NCBI GenBank assembly: GCA_017552985.1
Contig: JAFZNO010000039.1
Coordinates: forward strand, 1 to 36,595
Direction of reading: 5' to 3'
DNA: 36,595 nucleotides
Source of the DNA: Lachnospiraceae bacterium
GTDB taxonomy: Bacteria; Bacillota; Clostridia; Lachnospirales; Lachnospiraceae
The translations under genes and the position numbers were made by a program. Shown here piece after piece: positions 24,141 to 31,400 of this stretch; within the stretch, counting starts at the first letter, position 1, and every line of letters begins with the position of its first letter. The notes below the pieces were generated by a model that was not told the DNA's origin, did no database searches, and saw only the letters and a program-made list of their open reading frames with translations.

Positions 24141-24210
24141 TATCGTATCAATGCCAATTCTATTGTATCAATGCCAATTCTGACGTATCAATGCTAACTC
24201 TGACGTATTT
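24141..24210. repeat. 20-bp tandem repeat, about 3.5 copies
   Basis: Units start at 24141, 24161, 24181 and 24201: TATCGTATCAATGCCAATTC, TATTGTATCAATGCCAATTC, TGACGTATCAATGCTAACTC, then TGACGTATTTC. The core GTATCAATGC is common to the first three. Confidence 0.85.
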
Positions 24211-24310
24211 CTGCAATACTCCATTATTACTCTATTTTTTTTCTTTACCAAGGAAGCCAATCATGCTTTCAAGCAACAAAATTCCCCCATTTTTATTCAA
24301 TAGTTGCCCG

Positions 24311-24645
24311 CAAGAAGCTAAAGACTGTCAGGAAACGGCGAAAACCTGGAAAAACAATGAAATTGCCGTCCGCAAGAAGCCAAAGACTGTCAGGGAACGG
24401 CGAAAAGCAGAAAAAACAATGAAATCGCCGTCCCGAAGAAGCTCAAAATGGTCAGGGAACGGCGAAAAGCAGAAAAAACAATGAAATCGCCGTCCCGAAG
24501 AAGCTCAAAATGGTCAGGGAACGGCGAAAAGCAGAAAAAACAATGAAATCGCCGTCCCCAAGAAGCTCAAAATGGTCAGGGAACGGCGAAAAGCAGAAAA
24601 AACAATGAAATCGCCGTCCCCAAGAAGTCCAAAGCCGCCAGGGAC
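24311..24645. repeat. 62-bp tandem repeat array of hairpins
   Basis: Units begin at 24311, 24373, 24435, 24497, 24559 and 24621, exactly 62 bp apart; the last is partial. Each full unit holds GGGAACGGCG and CGCCGTCCC, which pair as a stem with one bulge around an A-rich loop of about 23 bases, and a linker of about 20 bases (AAGAAGCTCAAAATGGTCA). The two middle linkers are identical and the outer ones diverge. Since 62 is not a multiple of 3 the frame changes with each unit, so this is not a coding repeat. It ends 68 bp before the nuclease-like gene. The spacers are conserved, so it is not CRISPR. Confidence 0.93.
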
Positions 24646-24712
24646 GAAGAAAATCAGAATAATAGGGAAAATCATTCCTACAAAGGAACTACACTGTATA
24701 GGAGGAAGAAGA

Positions 24713-25681
24713 ATGAAAAAAATGATACCACTTCTGAAATCAACGAACTTATATGATGATGCTATCAGAAGATATCAAGAGCTTTTACAATTGAAACAAG
24801 TAAAAGAAAATGCAATAACGAAAGCACCGCCTGGAAAGATACATATTAGTCATAACAAGAATCATGAGCAATTTTATTTGAGGGAAAATAGAGATGAAAA
24901 AACTGGAGAATATATATCTAAATCAAATAGTTCTAAGCTAAAGAGTTATTTGCAAAAATCATATGACGAAAAGGCGTTAAAGCTTATCAATCAAGAAATT
25001 GCCGTTTTGGAACTGTTTTTAAGAAAATCTAATTGTTTCGCCGAAAGCTCAACGCTAAATCAATCAAATCATTTCGATGAAAACTCAACGAAAAACCCGC
25101 TAAACCATCCCATCGAAAATCGAACTCAAAGCCAAGCAAACCATATCAACAAAGGCAAAAAGCCAATCAATCTAATTCATCCCGTCGTAAGAATTCAACA
25201 AATCTACTCAAGTTATCCCGAAGAAGCAAAAAAGTATATTAATCCCATCGATATGTCGGATGAAGATTACGTGAAACACTGGCTTAACATACCATATGAC
25301 GGGAAAGGAATCTTAGATTACGTACCCTATTATGAGACTGACAGAAAAGAAAGAGTAAGGTCAAAATCCGAGCTAAACATAGCAAATGCGCTGGCGGTAA
25401 AAGGAATCCCTTATAAATATGAGTGTCCGTTGCTATTGAAGAATGGATTCACGATCTATCCGGACTTTACGGTTCTCAACGTAAAAGAGAGAAGGGTAAA
25501 GTATTGGGAGCACAGAGGGATGATGGATGATAAAGACTATGCAAAAAACGCAGTTTCAAGAATCAAAACTTATGTGAACAATGGATATTATCTAGGAATC
25601 GACCTGATCATAACCGAAGAAACTTCGTCAAGTCCATTGGGAACGGATGAAATTGATGCAGTTATTAACAAGTACTTTTAA
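24713..25681 (+). CDS. Unknown protein with a PD-(D/E)XK nuclease-like C-terminus
   Basis: 322 residues from the ATG at 24713, with AGGAGG 7 bases upstream; the longer frame into the repeats has no such site. Residues 1-105 are a basic helical region. Residues 106-155 are a low-complexity Asn/Ser-rich linker with a loosely repeated NHxxENxTxxxxNH pattern. The C-terminal domain has SKSE (Glu220), YPDFTVL (Asp251) and YWEHRGM (Glu266), spaced as in PD-(D/E)XK nucleases. No methylase, helicase or transposase is adjacent. Its base composition is much more A/T-rich than thrS, a sign of transfer. Function is uncertain: a nuclease of a mobile or defence element is plausible. Confidence 0.55.
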   Translation: MKKMIPLLKSTNLYDDAIRRYQELLQLKQVKENAITKAPPGKIHISHNKNHEQFYLRENRDEKTGEYISKSNSSKLKSYLQKSYDEKALKLINQEIAVLELFLRKSNCFAESSTLNQSNHFDENSTKNPLNHPIENRTQSQANHINKGKKPINLIHPVVRIQQIYSSYPEEAKKYINPIDMSDEDYVKHWLNIPYDGKGILDYVPYYETDRKERVRSKSELNIANALAVKGIPYKYECPLLLKNGFTIYPDFTVLNVKERRVKYWEHRGMMDDKDYAKNAVSRIKTYVNNGYYLGIDLIITEETSSSPLGTDEIDAVINKYF

Positions 25682-25739
25682 GGCTGCGGAAAAGTAAGGA
25701 GAAGGGAACGTGAGAAATAAGCAAAGGGAAAGGAATCAT

Positions 25740-25818
25740 AAAGGAAAAAGAATCACAAAGGAAAAAGAATCACAAAGGAAAAAGAATCACAAGAATTACA
25801 AAGGAAAAAAGGATTACT
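25740..25818. repeat. 17-bp purine-rich tandem repeat
   Basis: AAAGGAAAAAGAATCAC occurs three times in a row (25740, 25757, 25774). Degenerate copies lie on both sides (from about 25724, and to about 25840). The region 25682-25870 is almost all purine on this strand. No gene is seen in it. Confidence 0.85.
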
Positions 25819-25879
25819 AAGGAAAAGGGATAGCAAGGGGAATGCGAGGAAAGGGGAAAGCCAAGGTAAGGGGAGTGCG

Positions 25880-25908
25880 TTGACGAATGCCAAAGGGATG
25901 GTTATTAT
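25880..25908 (+). promoter_or_regulatory. Promoter before the membrane protein gene
   Basis: TTGACG (25880-25885) and TATTAT (25903-25908) are 17 bp apart, about 120 bp before the GTG start at 26028. Confidence 0.6.
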
Positions 25909-26027
25909 AATAATATATCATGAGATTAGGATTCTGGCAGAGACGAAGAAGACAGGATTCTTTCCAAATTGTTAATTAGTGAATATCGCAGACTACATGC
26001 AGATAAGCTTGAGCAGGAGGCCGCGGC

Positions 26028-27527
26028 GTGTTAAAAAAGGTTAGTAAAACATTTGAATTTACGATATTGGTAAGGTGGCTGCTCTTTGCAGAAATCTTGT
26101 ATTTGATCGTGATGAGTCTCATCAAGCTTGACAATCAGGCGTTTACCAAGTATCAGGGTTTCGTGGATGAAGACGTACACGTGGTTCGGGTTTCTGACGT
26201 TCAATATGACCAGAATAGATACAAACCCCGCTATTTATTGTTAACGTGCAAAACGGAGCTCAGCGGTAAGGAATATGTTTTTACCGTAGATCCAGCGGAA
26301 TTTAGCCAGGAACTCGATGAAAAGTCGCTTCGCGAAATGGCGGAAGATAAGGCGAAACTGCATGGATATCTGTATAGCACGCAAGACAGAAAATATATGT
26401 TTTTTTCCCGAAGCTTCTATCACGAACGTGAATTTTTATTCAAAAAATATTTGGAGGAGATCTATACTCTCTCAAGATCTGCGTTATTGGTCAAGATAAT
26501 TTGTTATGTTATTTTTGGATTCTATGCATACTTAAAACTTAAGGCTCCGTCCAGGCGGGAATGGAAATTCTATAGGAATGAGACCAAAGCCCATCCTACG
26601 GGCGACCAGTATACGAACAGGGCGATCAAAAACAATCCGGAATACAGCTATCAGGCGAAGGAGATCTTTGCGCAGAATTACCCGCGAGAGATCGTGACAG
26701 TCGCAAAAGCACTGCGCTCCGGCGCCGCAAAAGTCTCGGCGCAGCAGACGAGGGCCCTTAAGGAAACGGGAGAATACGTGCCCGAGGAGGAAGAGTGGGT
26801 ATATGGAAGATCCGTGATGACGGAGCTTTCCACTACTAGCCCCGCGGATGCGATCTACCGAGTTTATCGGGAGGGGCATTTAGACGAGGAATCCGAAGAA
26901 CCTGAAGAAAAAGTGCTATCGGAGAGAACGCTGGAAGGTCCGATCACTAGCGATTATGCCGTGGCCAGGGAAGCGGTTTTGCTCAAGGCAGAACCGAGAA
27001 AGTTATTCCAGAAAAAGAGAAAAGTTCTTTTGGTTGAACGCACGAGGGAAGGCGATTACGCGTTGCATCAACTGGAGCCGGATTATTTTGTGGCGCGGGA
27101 AATGCCGGGAAATTACGTGTTGTTCATCAAGGATAAGGACGTCGTCGGAGTTTATGAAAACGTTTTGAAAAATAAAGATAATCCGATCATGCTTGAGTAT
27201 GATGATCGCATAAAGAAAATCCGAAGTAACGAGAAGCATTACCATTACGTACAGCACTCCTGGATTTTTGGTTCTTTGATTCTTTTGGTGCTTGCGTGGC
27301 GTTTTACTTGGACGTGGTTTGCGCCCACCGCTTTTGGGATTTATATGATTGCCGTGCACAGCTTTAAGAGATTTGCCCTTTCGGTTGCGAAGGATCATGA
27401 GAAAAAGAATGGAAATTTCATCTTCAACAGCATGTTCCGCGTTAGATGGGGCATCCCCTATACGATCCTAAAGGTCATCGCCGTGATCTTGTTGATCGTA
27501 AGATTCATATGTGTCGGAATCGCGTAA
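26028..27527 (+). CDS. Multi-pass membrane protein of unknown function
   Basis: 499 residues from a GTG at 26028 with CAGGAGG 9 bases upstream. One membrane helix lies at about 12-31 and another at about 149-170, with a soluble domain between them. A long charged region follows (175-405), rich in Glu, Arg and Lys. Two or three helices come near 408-460, and one at the C-terminus (ILKVIAVILLIVRFICVGIA). I do not recognise the family. A shared terminator hairpin separates it from the convergent ABC transporter gene. The middle holds a segment (FVAREMPGNYVLFIKDKDVVGVYENVL) that could be a small folded domain. Confidence 0.65.
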   Translation: MLKKVSKTFEFTILVRWLLFAEILYLIVMSLIKLDNQAFTKYQGFVDEDVHVVRVSDVQYDQNRYKPRYLLLTCKTELSGKEYVFTVDPAEFSQELDEKSLREMAEDKAKLHGYLYSTQDRKYMFFSRSFYHEREFLFKKYLEEIYTLSRSALLVKIICYVIFGFYAYLKLKAPSRREWKFYRNETKAHPTGDQYTNRAIKNNPEYSYQAKEIFAQNYPREIVTVAKALRSGAAKVSAQQTRALKETGEYVPEEEEWVYGRSVMTELSTTSPADAIYRVYREGHLDEESEEPEEKVLSERTLEGPITSDYAVAREAVLLKAEPRKLFQKKRKVLLVERTREGDYALHQLEPDYFVAREMPGNYVLFIKDKDVVGVYENVLKNKDNPIMLEYDDRIKKIRSNEKHYHYVQHSWIFGSLILLVLAWRFTWTWFAPTAFGIYMIAVHSFKRFALSVAKDHEKKNGNFIFNSMFRVRWGIPYTILKVIAVILLIVRFICVGIA

Positions 27528-27531
27528 AGGA

Positions 27532-27568
27532 AAAGCGCAGTAGCCTGTTATCAGGCCAGCTGCGCTTT
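27532..27568. terminator. Shared terminator between convergent genes
   Basis: AAAGCGCAG (27532-27540) and CTGCGCTTT (27560-27568) pair, with an inner CCTG/CAGG stem. The hairpin starts 5 bp after the membrane protein stop and overlaps the last codons of the ABC transporter gene. Confidence 0.75.
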
Positions 27569-29278
27569 CTGCATGTTATAATAGATTCCCTTTTTCTCCA
27601 TCAGTTCCGCATGGGTGCCGCGTTCCGCGATCTCGCCGTCATGGATGACAAGAATGAGGTCCGCATTCATGATGGTGGAGAGGCGATGCGCGATGGCGAT
27701 GATCGTGCGCTTTCCCGCGAGCTCTCCGATGGCTTTCTGGATCTGCTGCTCCGTTGCAACGTCAACGGATGCGGTAGCTTCATCTAATACGATAATGGGA
27801 CTGTTCCTGAGAATGGCGCGGGCGATGGCTACGCGCTGTTTTTGTCCTCCGGAGAGGCGAAGTCCGCGCTCGCCGACCTGCGTCTCGTATTTGTCGGGCA
27901 TGTGCAGGATGTCCTCGTGAATGTGGGCGGCCTTCGCGGCAGCTTCAATTTCGGCCTGCGTGGCGTCGGGTCGCGCATAACCAATGTTTTCCGCGATGGT
28001 TCCGTTAAACAGGAAGGTGTCCTGCAACACGGGAGAGATGTTATGACGAAGGCTCTCCAGCGTCACGGTCTTGATGTCCTGACCGTCAATGAGGATCCGC
28101 CCGCCTACGGGATCATAAAATCTTGAGATCAACTGGGTTGCGGTGGTTTTTCCGACGCCCGTTGGGCCAACCAACGCCACCATCATGCCGGGATCACAGG
28201 AGAAGGACACGTGCTTCAGCACGGGAATCTGATTCTCATAATGGAAGGTCACGTCGTCAAAGGTAAGGGCGCCCTTTACGTTCTCCAAAGGCTTTGCATC
28301 CTTTGCGTTCTGGATCGCGGAAGGCGTATCAAGGATCAAGGTCACGCGCTCCGCGCCGGCAAGGGACTGCTGCAGGCTCTCGAGAAGATTTGCAAGCCCT
28401 GAAACGGGTGCGTAAAAGAGTGAGAGATACAGGACAAAGGCCACGATGTCTGCCACCGTGATCTGACCTTTATAAGCGAGATAACCGCCAAAGAAAACAA
28501 CCAAAACCGTACCCGTGGAGGATAAGAGTTCCACGCAGGGATGGAAGATGGCGCTGGCGCGAAGCGCGCGCAACATGGCAACTACTTGCTCAAAGCTCTT
28601 CTTGCGGACGCGCTCACCCTCGTATTCCTCCTGGCCGAAGGCTTGAATCTCATGGAGTCCGGAGAGACTGTCCTGGAGCTGCGCGTTCAACTCGCCCATG
28701 ACCTTCTGAGATGCCTTGAAGTAAGGTCTAACGATTTTTGCGAAGATCACGCCGGAGATGAGGATCAGCGGGATGGGACAGCAGGTGATCAGGGCCAGCT
28801 TCCAGTTGATGGTCAGCAGGATCACGAGCACGCCGACAAAGGTGACAAGATTCGTGATGATGTCGGGGATCATATGGGCGTACAGAAGCTCGAAATCCCT
28901 GGTGTCATTAACGACGCGGCTCATCAGGTCGCCGGTCTGTTTGTCATGGAAAAAGCTTAGGTCCAAACACTGGAGCTTGTCGTAAAGCCTGCTCCGCAGG
29001 TCACCCACGAGGTACCATGCAGCCCTGTGGGCGAGGTAATTGCTGAGAAACCGGAACAACACACGCAGCAGGTATAATGCAAGCAAAATATAGGCCAGGC
29101 GCATGACGTTTGGGAGCGTGGATTCATCCACGCCTCTTTCCACAAAGCCTGTCATGGCGGACAAAACCTTCGGCGCGGAAAGATTGACGAGCGTCAGTCC
29201 AAAGGTGGAAAGGATCGCGATCACGTAAAGCCCTTTATAACGGGCAGCTTCCTTTGTGAGTTTCCAAAGTGTTTTCAT
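27551..29278 (-). CDS. ABC exporter, fused permease and ATPase
   Basis: 575 residues from the ATG at 29278 (GAGGAG 7 bases upstream). Six membrane helices lie in the first 320 residues. The ATPase domain has Walker A GPTGVGKTT (371-379), LSGGQKQR (475), Walker B IIVLDE (495-500) and the switch His531 (AIAHRLS). This is the half-transporter type of type IV exporters (MsbA/LmrA/BmrA-like), which act as dimers. It stands alone; no second half-transporter gene is next to it, so a homodimer is likely. The substrate cannot be told. No clear promoter was found in the divergent gap. Confidence 0.92.
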   Translation of the reverse strand: MKTLWKLTKEAARYKGLYVIAILSTFGLTLVNLSAPKVLSAMTGFVERGVDESTLPNVMRLAYILLALYLLRVLFRFLSNYLAHRAAWYLVGDLRSRLYDKLQCLDLSFFHDKQTGDLMSRVVNDTRDFELLYAHMIPDIITNLVTFVGVLVILLTINWKLALITCCPIPLILISGVIFAKIVRPYFKASQKVMGELNAQLQDSLSGLHEIQAFGQEEYEGERVRKKSFEQVVAMLRALRASAIFHPCVELLSSTGTVLVVFFGGYLAYKGQITVADIVAFVLYLSLFYAPVSGLANLLESLQQSLAGAERVTLILDTPSAIQNAKDAKPLENVKGALTFDDVTFHYENQIPVLKHVSFSCDPGMMVALVGPTGVGKTTATQLISRFYDPVGGRILIDGQDIKTVTLESLRHNISPVLQDTFLFNGTIAENIGYARPDATQAEIEAAAKAAHIHEDILHMPDKYETQVGERGLRLSGGQKQRVAIARAILRNSPIIVLDEATASVDVATEQQIQKAIGELAGKRTIIAIAHRLSTIMNADLILVIHDGEIAERGTHAELMEKKGIYYNMQKAQLA

Positions 29279-29467
29279 GTTTGTCTCCTCATTAATATGC
29301 GATACGGCCGCCAAGCAAGGATTTTTCTTGCACGGGTACCCACGTGACAGAAATAAGCACGGACTTCGACATTGACTTCATAATTTTAGTTTAGGAGAAG
29401 AACGGCGAAGTGAGAATGGAGTATTTTGCTTTTTTCCTGAGAATATTGTTATATCGCGTAGAGAGGC

Positions 29468-29496
29468 TTGTCAGGAAACTCCGAATCCTGTATAAT
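29468..29496 (+). promoter_or_regulatory. Promoter of the lar operon
   Basis: TTGTCA (29468-29473) and TATAAT (29491-29496) are 17 bp apart. Transcription should start near 29503, leaving a leader of about 190 bases before larE. The 29279-29467 stretch shows nothing else I can name. Confidence 0.8.
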
Positions 29497-29502
29497 CATG
29501 AA

Positions 29503-29665
29503 TGCGGCAGGAAGCCGTCTAGGTGATGCAGAAGCATCGCGAAAGCAAGTTGGATCATAGTTATTTATATTGTATTATATTCATGGAAAATCGTATGTCA
29601 GAAGGCGCACGCATCCGCAGAAGCTCGGATCAGTGCGCCTTTTATTATGCCGCAGAAGCCCTTTG
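29503..29665 (+). promoter_or_regulatory. Structured leader with intrinsic terminator upstream of larE (attenuator or riboswitch candidate)
   Basis: The leader contains a CGGC-AGGAA-GCCG hairpin (about 29506), a GATGC-AGAA-GCATC hairpin (29525-29538), and then a terminator-like hairpin. Its arms are AAGGCGCAC (29602-29610) and GTGCGCCTT (29633-29641), with inner ATCCG/CGGAT pairing, followed by TTTTATTAT. The octamer GCAGAAGC occurs three times (29528, 29617, 29652), twice in hairpin loops. GCATC in the terminator's 5' side could instead pair with the upstream GATGC. A terminator between promoter and first gene implies regulated read-through. It does not resemble any riboswitch class I can name. 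Confidence 0.6.
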
Positions 29666-29693
29666 GGGTGATGAAAGAGAAGGTGGTGAGAGC

Positions 29694-30440
29694 ATGAATC
29701 TGAAGGAATTTTTTCAAGAAAATCCAAAGGTAGCCATTGCATTTTCGGGCGGGGTTGATTCCGCCTATTTGCTTTATGCCGCAATGCAATATGCCAATAC
29801 CGTCAGGGCCTACTACGTTGCGTCGGAATTCCAGCCGGCCTTTGAGCTTGAGGACGCAAAGCGTTTGGCGAAGGAATTGGATGCGGACGTAAAAATCTTG
29901 AGCGTCAGTGCCCTAAGCATTCCGGGAGTGAAGGAGAATCCTGCAAACAGATGCTACTTTTGCAAGCAGGGAATTTTTGGCACCATCTGGAAGGCGGCGA
30001 AGGAGGATGGGTTTGAAGTGCTACTCGACGGAACCAATGCCTCTGATGACGCAGGGGACAGGCCCGGAATGAAAGCGTTGCAGGAACTCTCCGTGCGTTC
30101 GCCGCTGAGGGAATGCGGACTTACCAAGAATCAGATCAGGTTGCTTTCCAAGGAGGCCGGACTCTTTACCTGGGACAAGTCGGCGTATGCCTGCCTTGCG
30201 ACAAGGATCCCGACGGACGAGCTTTTGACAAGGGAGAAGCTTGCGGCGACGGAGGCGGCGGAAGGGTATTTGTTTTCTCTTGGCTTTCGTGATTTCCGGG
30301 TCCGCGCAAAGGACGGACATGCGCGGATTCAATTGCCTGAGGCACAGTGGGAGCTCCTTATGCGGCATAGGGCAGAGATATTGAAGGAATTGAAACAGTA
30401 CTATGTGACGGTATCCTTGGATTTGGAAGTGAGAGGATAG
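29694..30440 (+). CDS. larE: LarE, ATP-dependent sulfur insertase for nickel-pincer cofactor synthesis
   Basis: 248 residues. LarE adenylates a carboxylate of pyridinium-3,5-biscarboxylate mononucleotide and inserts sulfur, giving the thio(di)carboxylate ligand. The PP-loop SGGVDS is at residues 18-23. Three cysteines stand where [4Fe-4S]-dependent LarE proteins have them: CYFC (Cys87, Cys90) and Cys167 in YACLATRIP, the position of the sacrificial Cys in Lactiplantibacillus LarE. An iron-sulfur mechanism is therefore likely. The start at 29694 follows AAGGTGGTGAG; the longer upstream frame runs through the terminator hairpin. larB follows after 16 bp. Confidence 0.94.
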   Translation: MNLKEFFQENPKVAIAFSGGVDSAYLLYAAMQYANTVRAYYVASEFQPAFELEDAKRLAKELDADVKILSVSALSIPGVKENPANRCYFCKQGIFGTIWKAAKEDGFEVLLDGTNASDDAGDRPGMKALQELSVRSPLRECGLTKNQIRLLSKEAGLFTWDKSAYACLATRIPTDELLTREKLAATEAAEGYLFSLGFRDFRVRAKDGHARIQLPEAQWELLMRHRAEILKELKQYYVTVSLDLEVRG

Positions 30441-30456
30441 AATTAGGAGGTACGGG

Positions 30457-31206
30457 ATGAGCGAAGACGTGCGCGATTTGTTGGAGGGAATCAAGGAAGG
30501 ATCAGTATCCGTGGACGAGGCGCTTTTGAAGCTTAAGATGAAGCCCTTTGAGGACGTCGGATATGCCAAGGTAGACATGCACAGAAAGCTTCGCCAGGGC
30601 GTGGCGGAAGTGATCTATGGAGCAGGAAAAACGCCGCAGCAGATCATCGGGATCGCTGACGTGATGCTCAAAAATGGGCAGAAAACCATTCTGATCACGA
30701 GACTTTCGAAGGAGAGCGCAGACGTCGTGAAGGAAGCGCATCCCCTCGAGTATTTTCCTGAGGCCAGATGTGGCATCATCGGAGAGATCCCCAAGGCAGA
30801 CGGCCTTGGTAAGGTTGTCATCGCGACGGGCGGAACCAGCGACGTGCCCGTAGCCGAGGAGGCTGCCGTTACGGCCATGGTGCTTGGCAATGAAGTGGTC
30901 CGGCTCTATGACGTGGGCGTGGCGGGCTTGCACCGTACCTTAGCGCACCTGGAAGACATCATGAGCGCCAACGTGATCGTTGCCATTGCAGGCATGGAGG
31001 GCGCGCTTGCGAGCGTGATCGGCGGACTTGCGGATTGCCCCGTGATCGCAGTGCCCACCAGCGTTGGATACGGCGCGTCCTTCCACGGACTTTCGGCGCT
31101 TCTGTCCATGCTAAATTCCTGCGCCAGCGGGGTTTCCGTCGTCAACATTGACAATGGATTCGGCGCCGGATACCTTGCCAGCATGATCAACCATCCAAAA
31201 CGCTGA
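30457..31206 (+). CDS. larB: LarB, pyridinium-3,5-biscarboxylic acid mononucleotide synthase
   Basis: 249 residues. LarB carboxylates and hydrolyses nicotinic acid adenine dinucleotide, the first step of the nickel-pincer pathway. The N-terminal third is helical (VDEALLKLKMKPFEDVGYAKVDMHRKLRQG, then EVIYGAGKTPQQI). The C-terminal PurE-like domain has VIATGGTSDVPVAEEAAVTA, DVGVAGLHRTLAH, VAIAGMEGALASVIGGL and PTSVGYGASFHGLSALLSMLNSCASG, all LarB hallmarks. TAGGAGG precedes the ATG by 7 bases. It lies 16 bp behind larE and 194 bp before larC, with a repeat array in the gap. Confidence 0.95.
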   Translation: MSEDVRDLLEGIKEGSVSVDEALLKLKMKPFEDVGYAKVDMHRKLRQGVAEVIYGAGKTPQQIIGIADVMLKNGQKTILITRLSKESADVVKEAHPLEYFPEARCGIIGEIPKADGLGKVVIATGGTSDVPVAEEAAVTAMVLGNEVVRLYDVGVAGLHRTLAHLEDIMSANVIVAIAGMEGALASVIGGLADCPVIAVPTSVGYGASFHGLSALLSMLNSCASGVSVVNIDNGFGAGYLASMINHPKR

Positions 31207-31209
31207 TGA

Positions 31210-31361
31210 CACTGCCTGGAAGGAAGATTTGAAGAAACAGTAGTGGAAAATCGCAGGAAAACACTGCCTGGAAGGCAGATTTGAAGAAACAGCAGTGGAA
31301 AATCGCTGGAAAACACTGCCTGGAAGGCGGATTTGAAGAATTAGCAGCGGAGAATACAAAA
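31210..31361. repeat. 52-bp tandem repeat between larB and larC
   Basis: Units begin at 31210, 31262 and 31314 with CACTGCCTGGAAGG, exactly 52 bp apart; the third is about 48 bp and more diverged. In the middle unit CACTGC (31262) pairs with GCAGTG (31292-31297), and CTGCCT with AGGCAG inside it, so each unit can fold. There is no T run. The repeats fill most of the gap inside an operon. Confidence 0.9.
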
Positions 31362-31400
31362 AAGTTGCGGTAAACAAGGAAACGGAAAAGGAGGATTCGC

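Noticed and set aside
24086-24484. Frame of 132 codons through the thrS terminator and the 62-bp repeats
   Set aside because: It begins inside the terminator region, has no ribosome binding site, and the 62-bp period shifts frame; composition is low complexity.
24311-24645. CRISPR array
   Set aside because: The supposed spacers are the same in neighbouring units and the period is 62 bp throughout; no cas genes are present.
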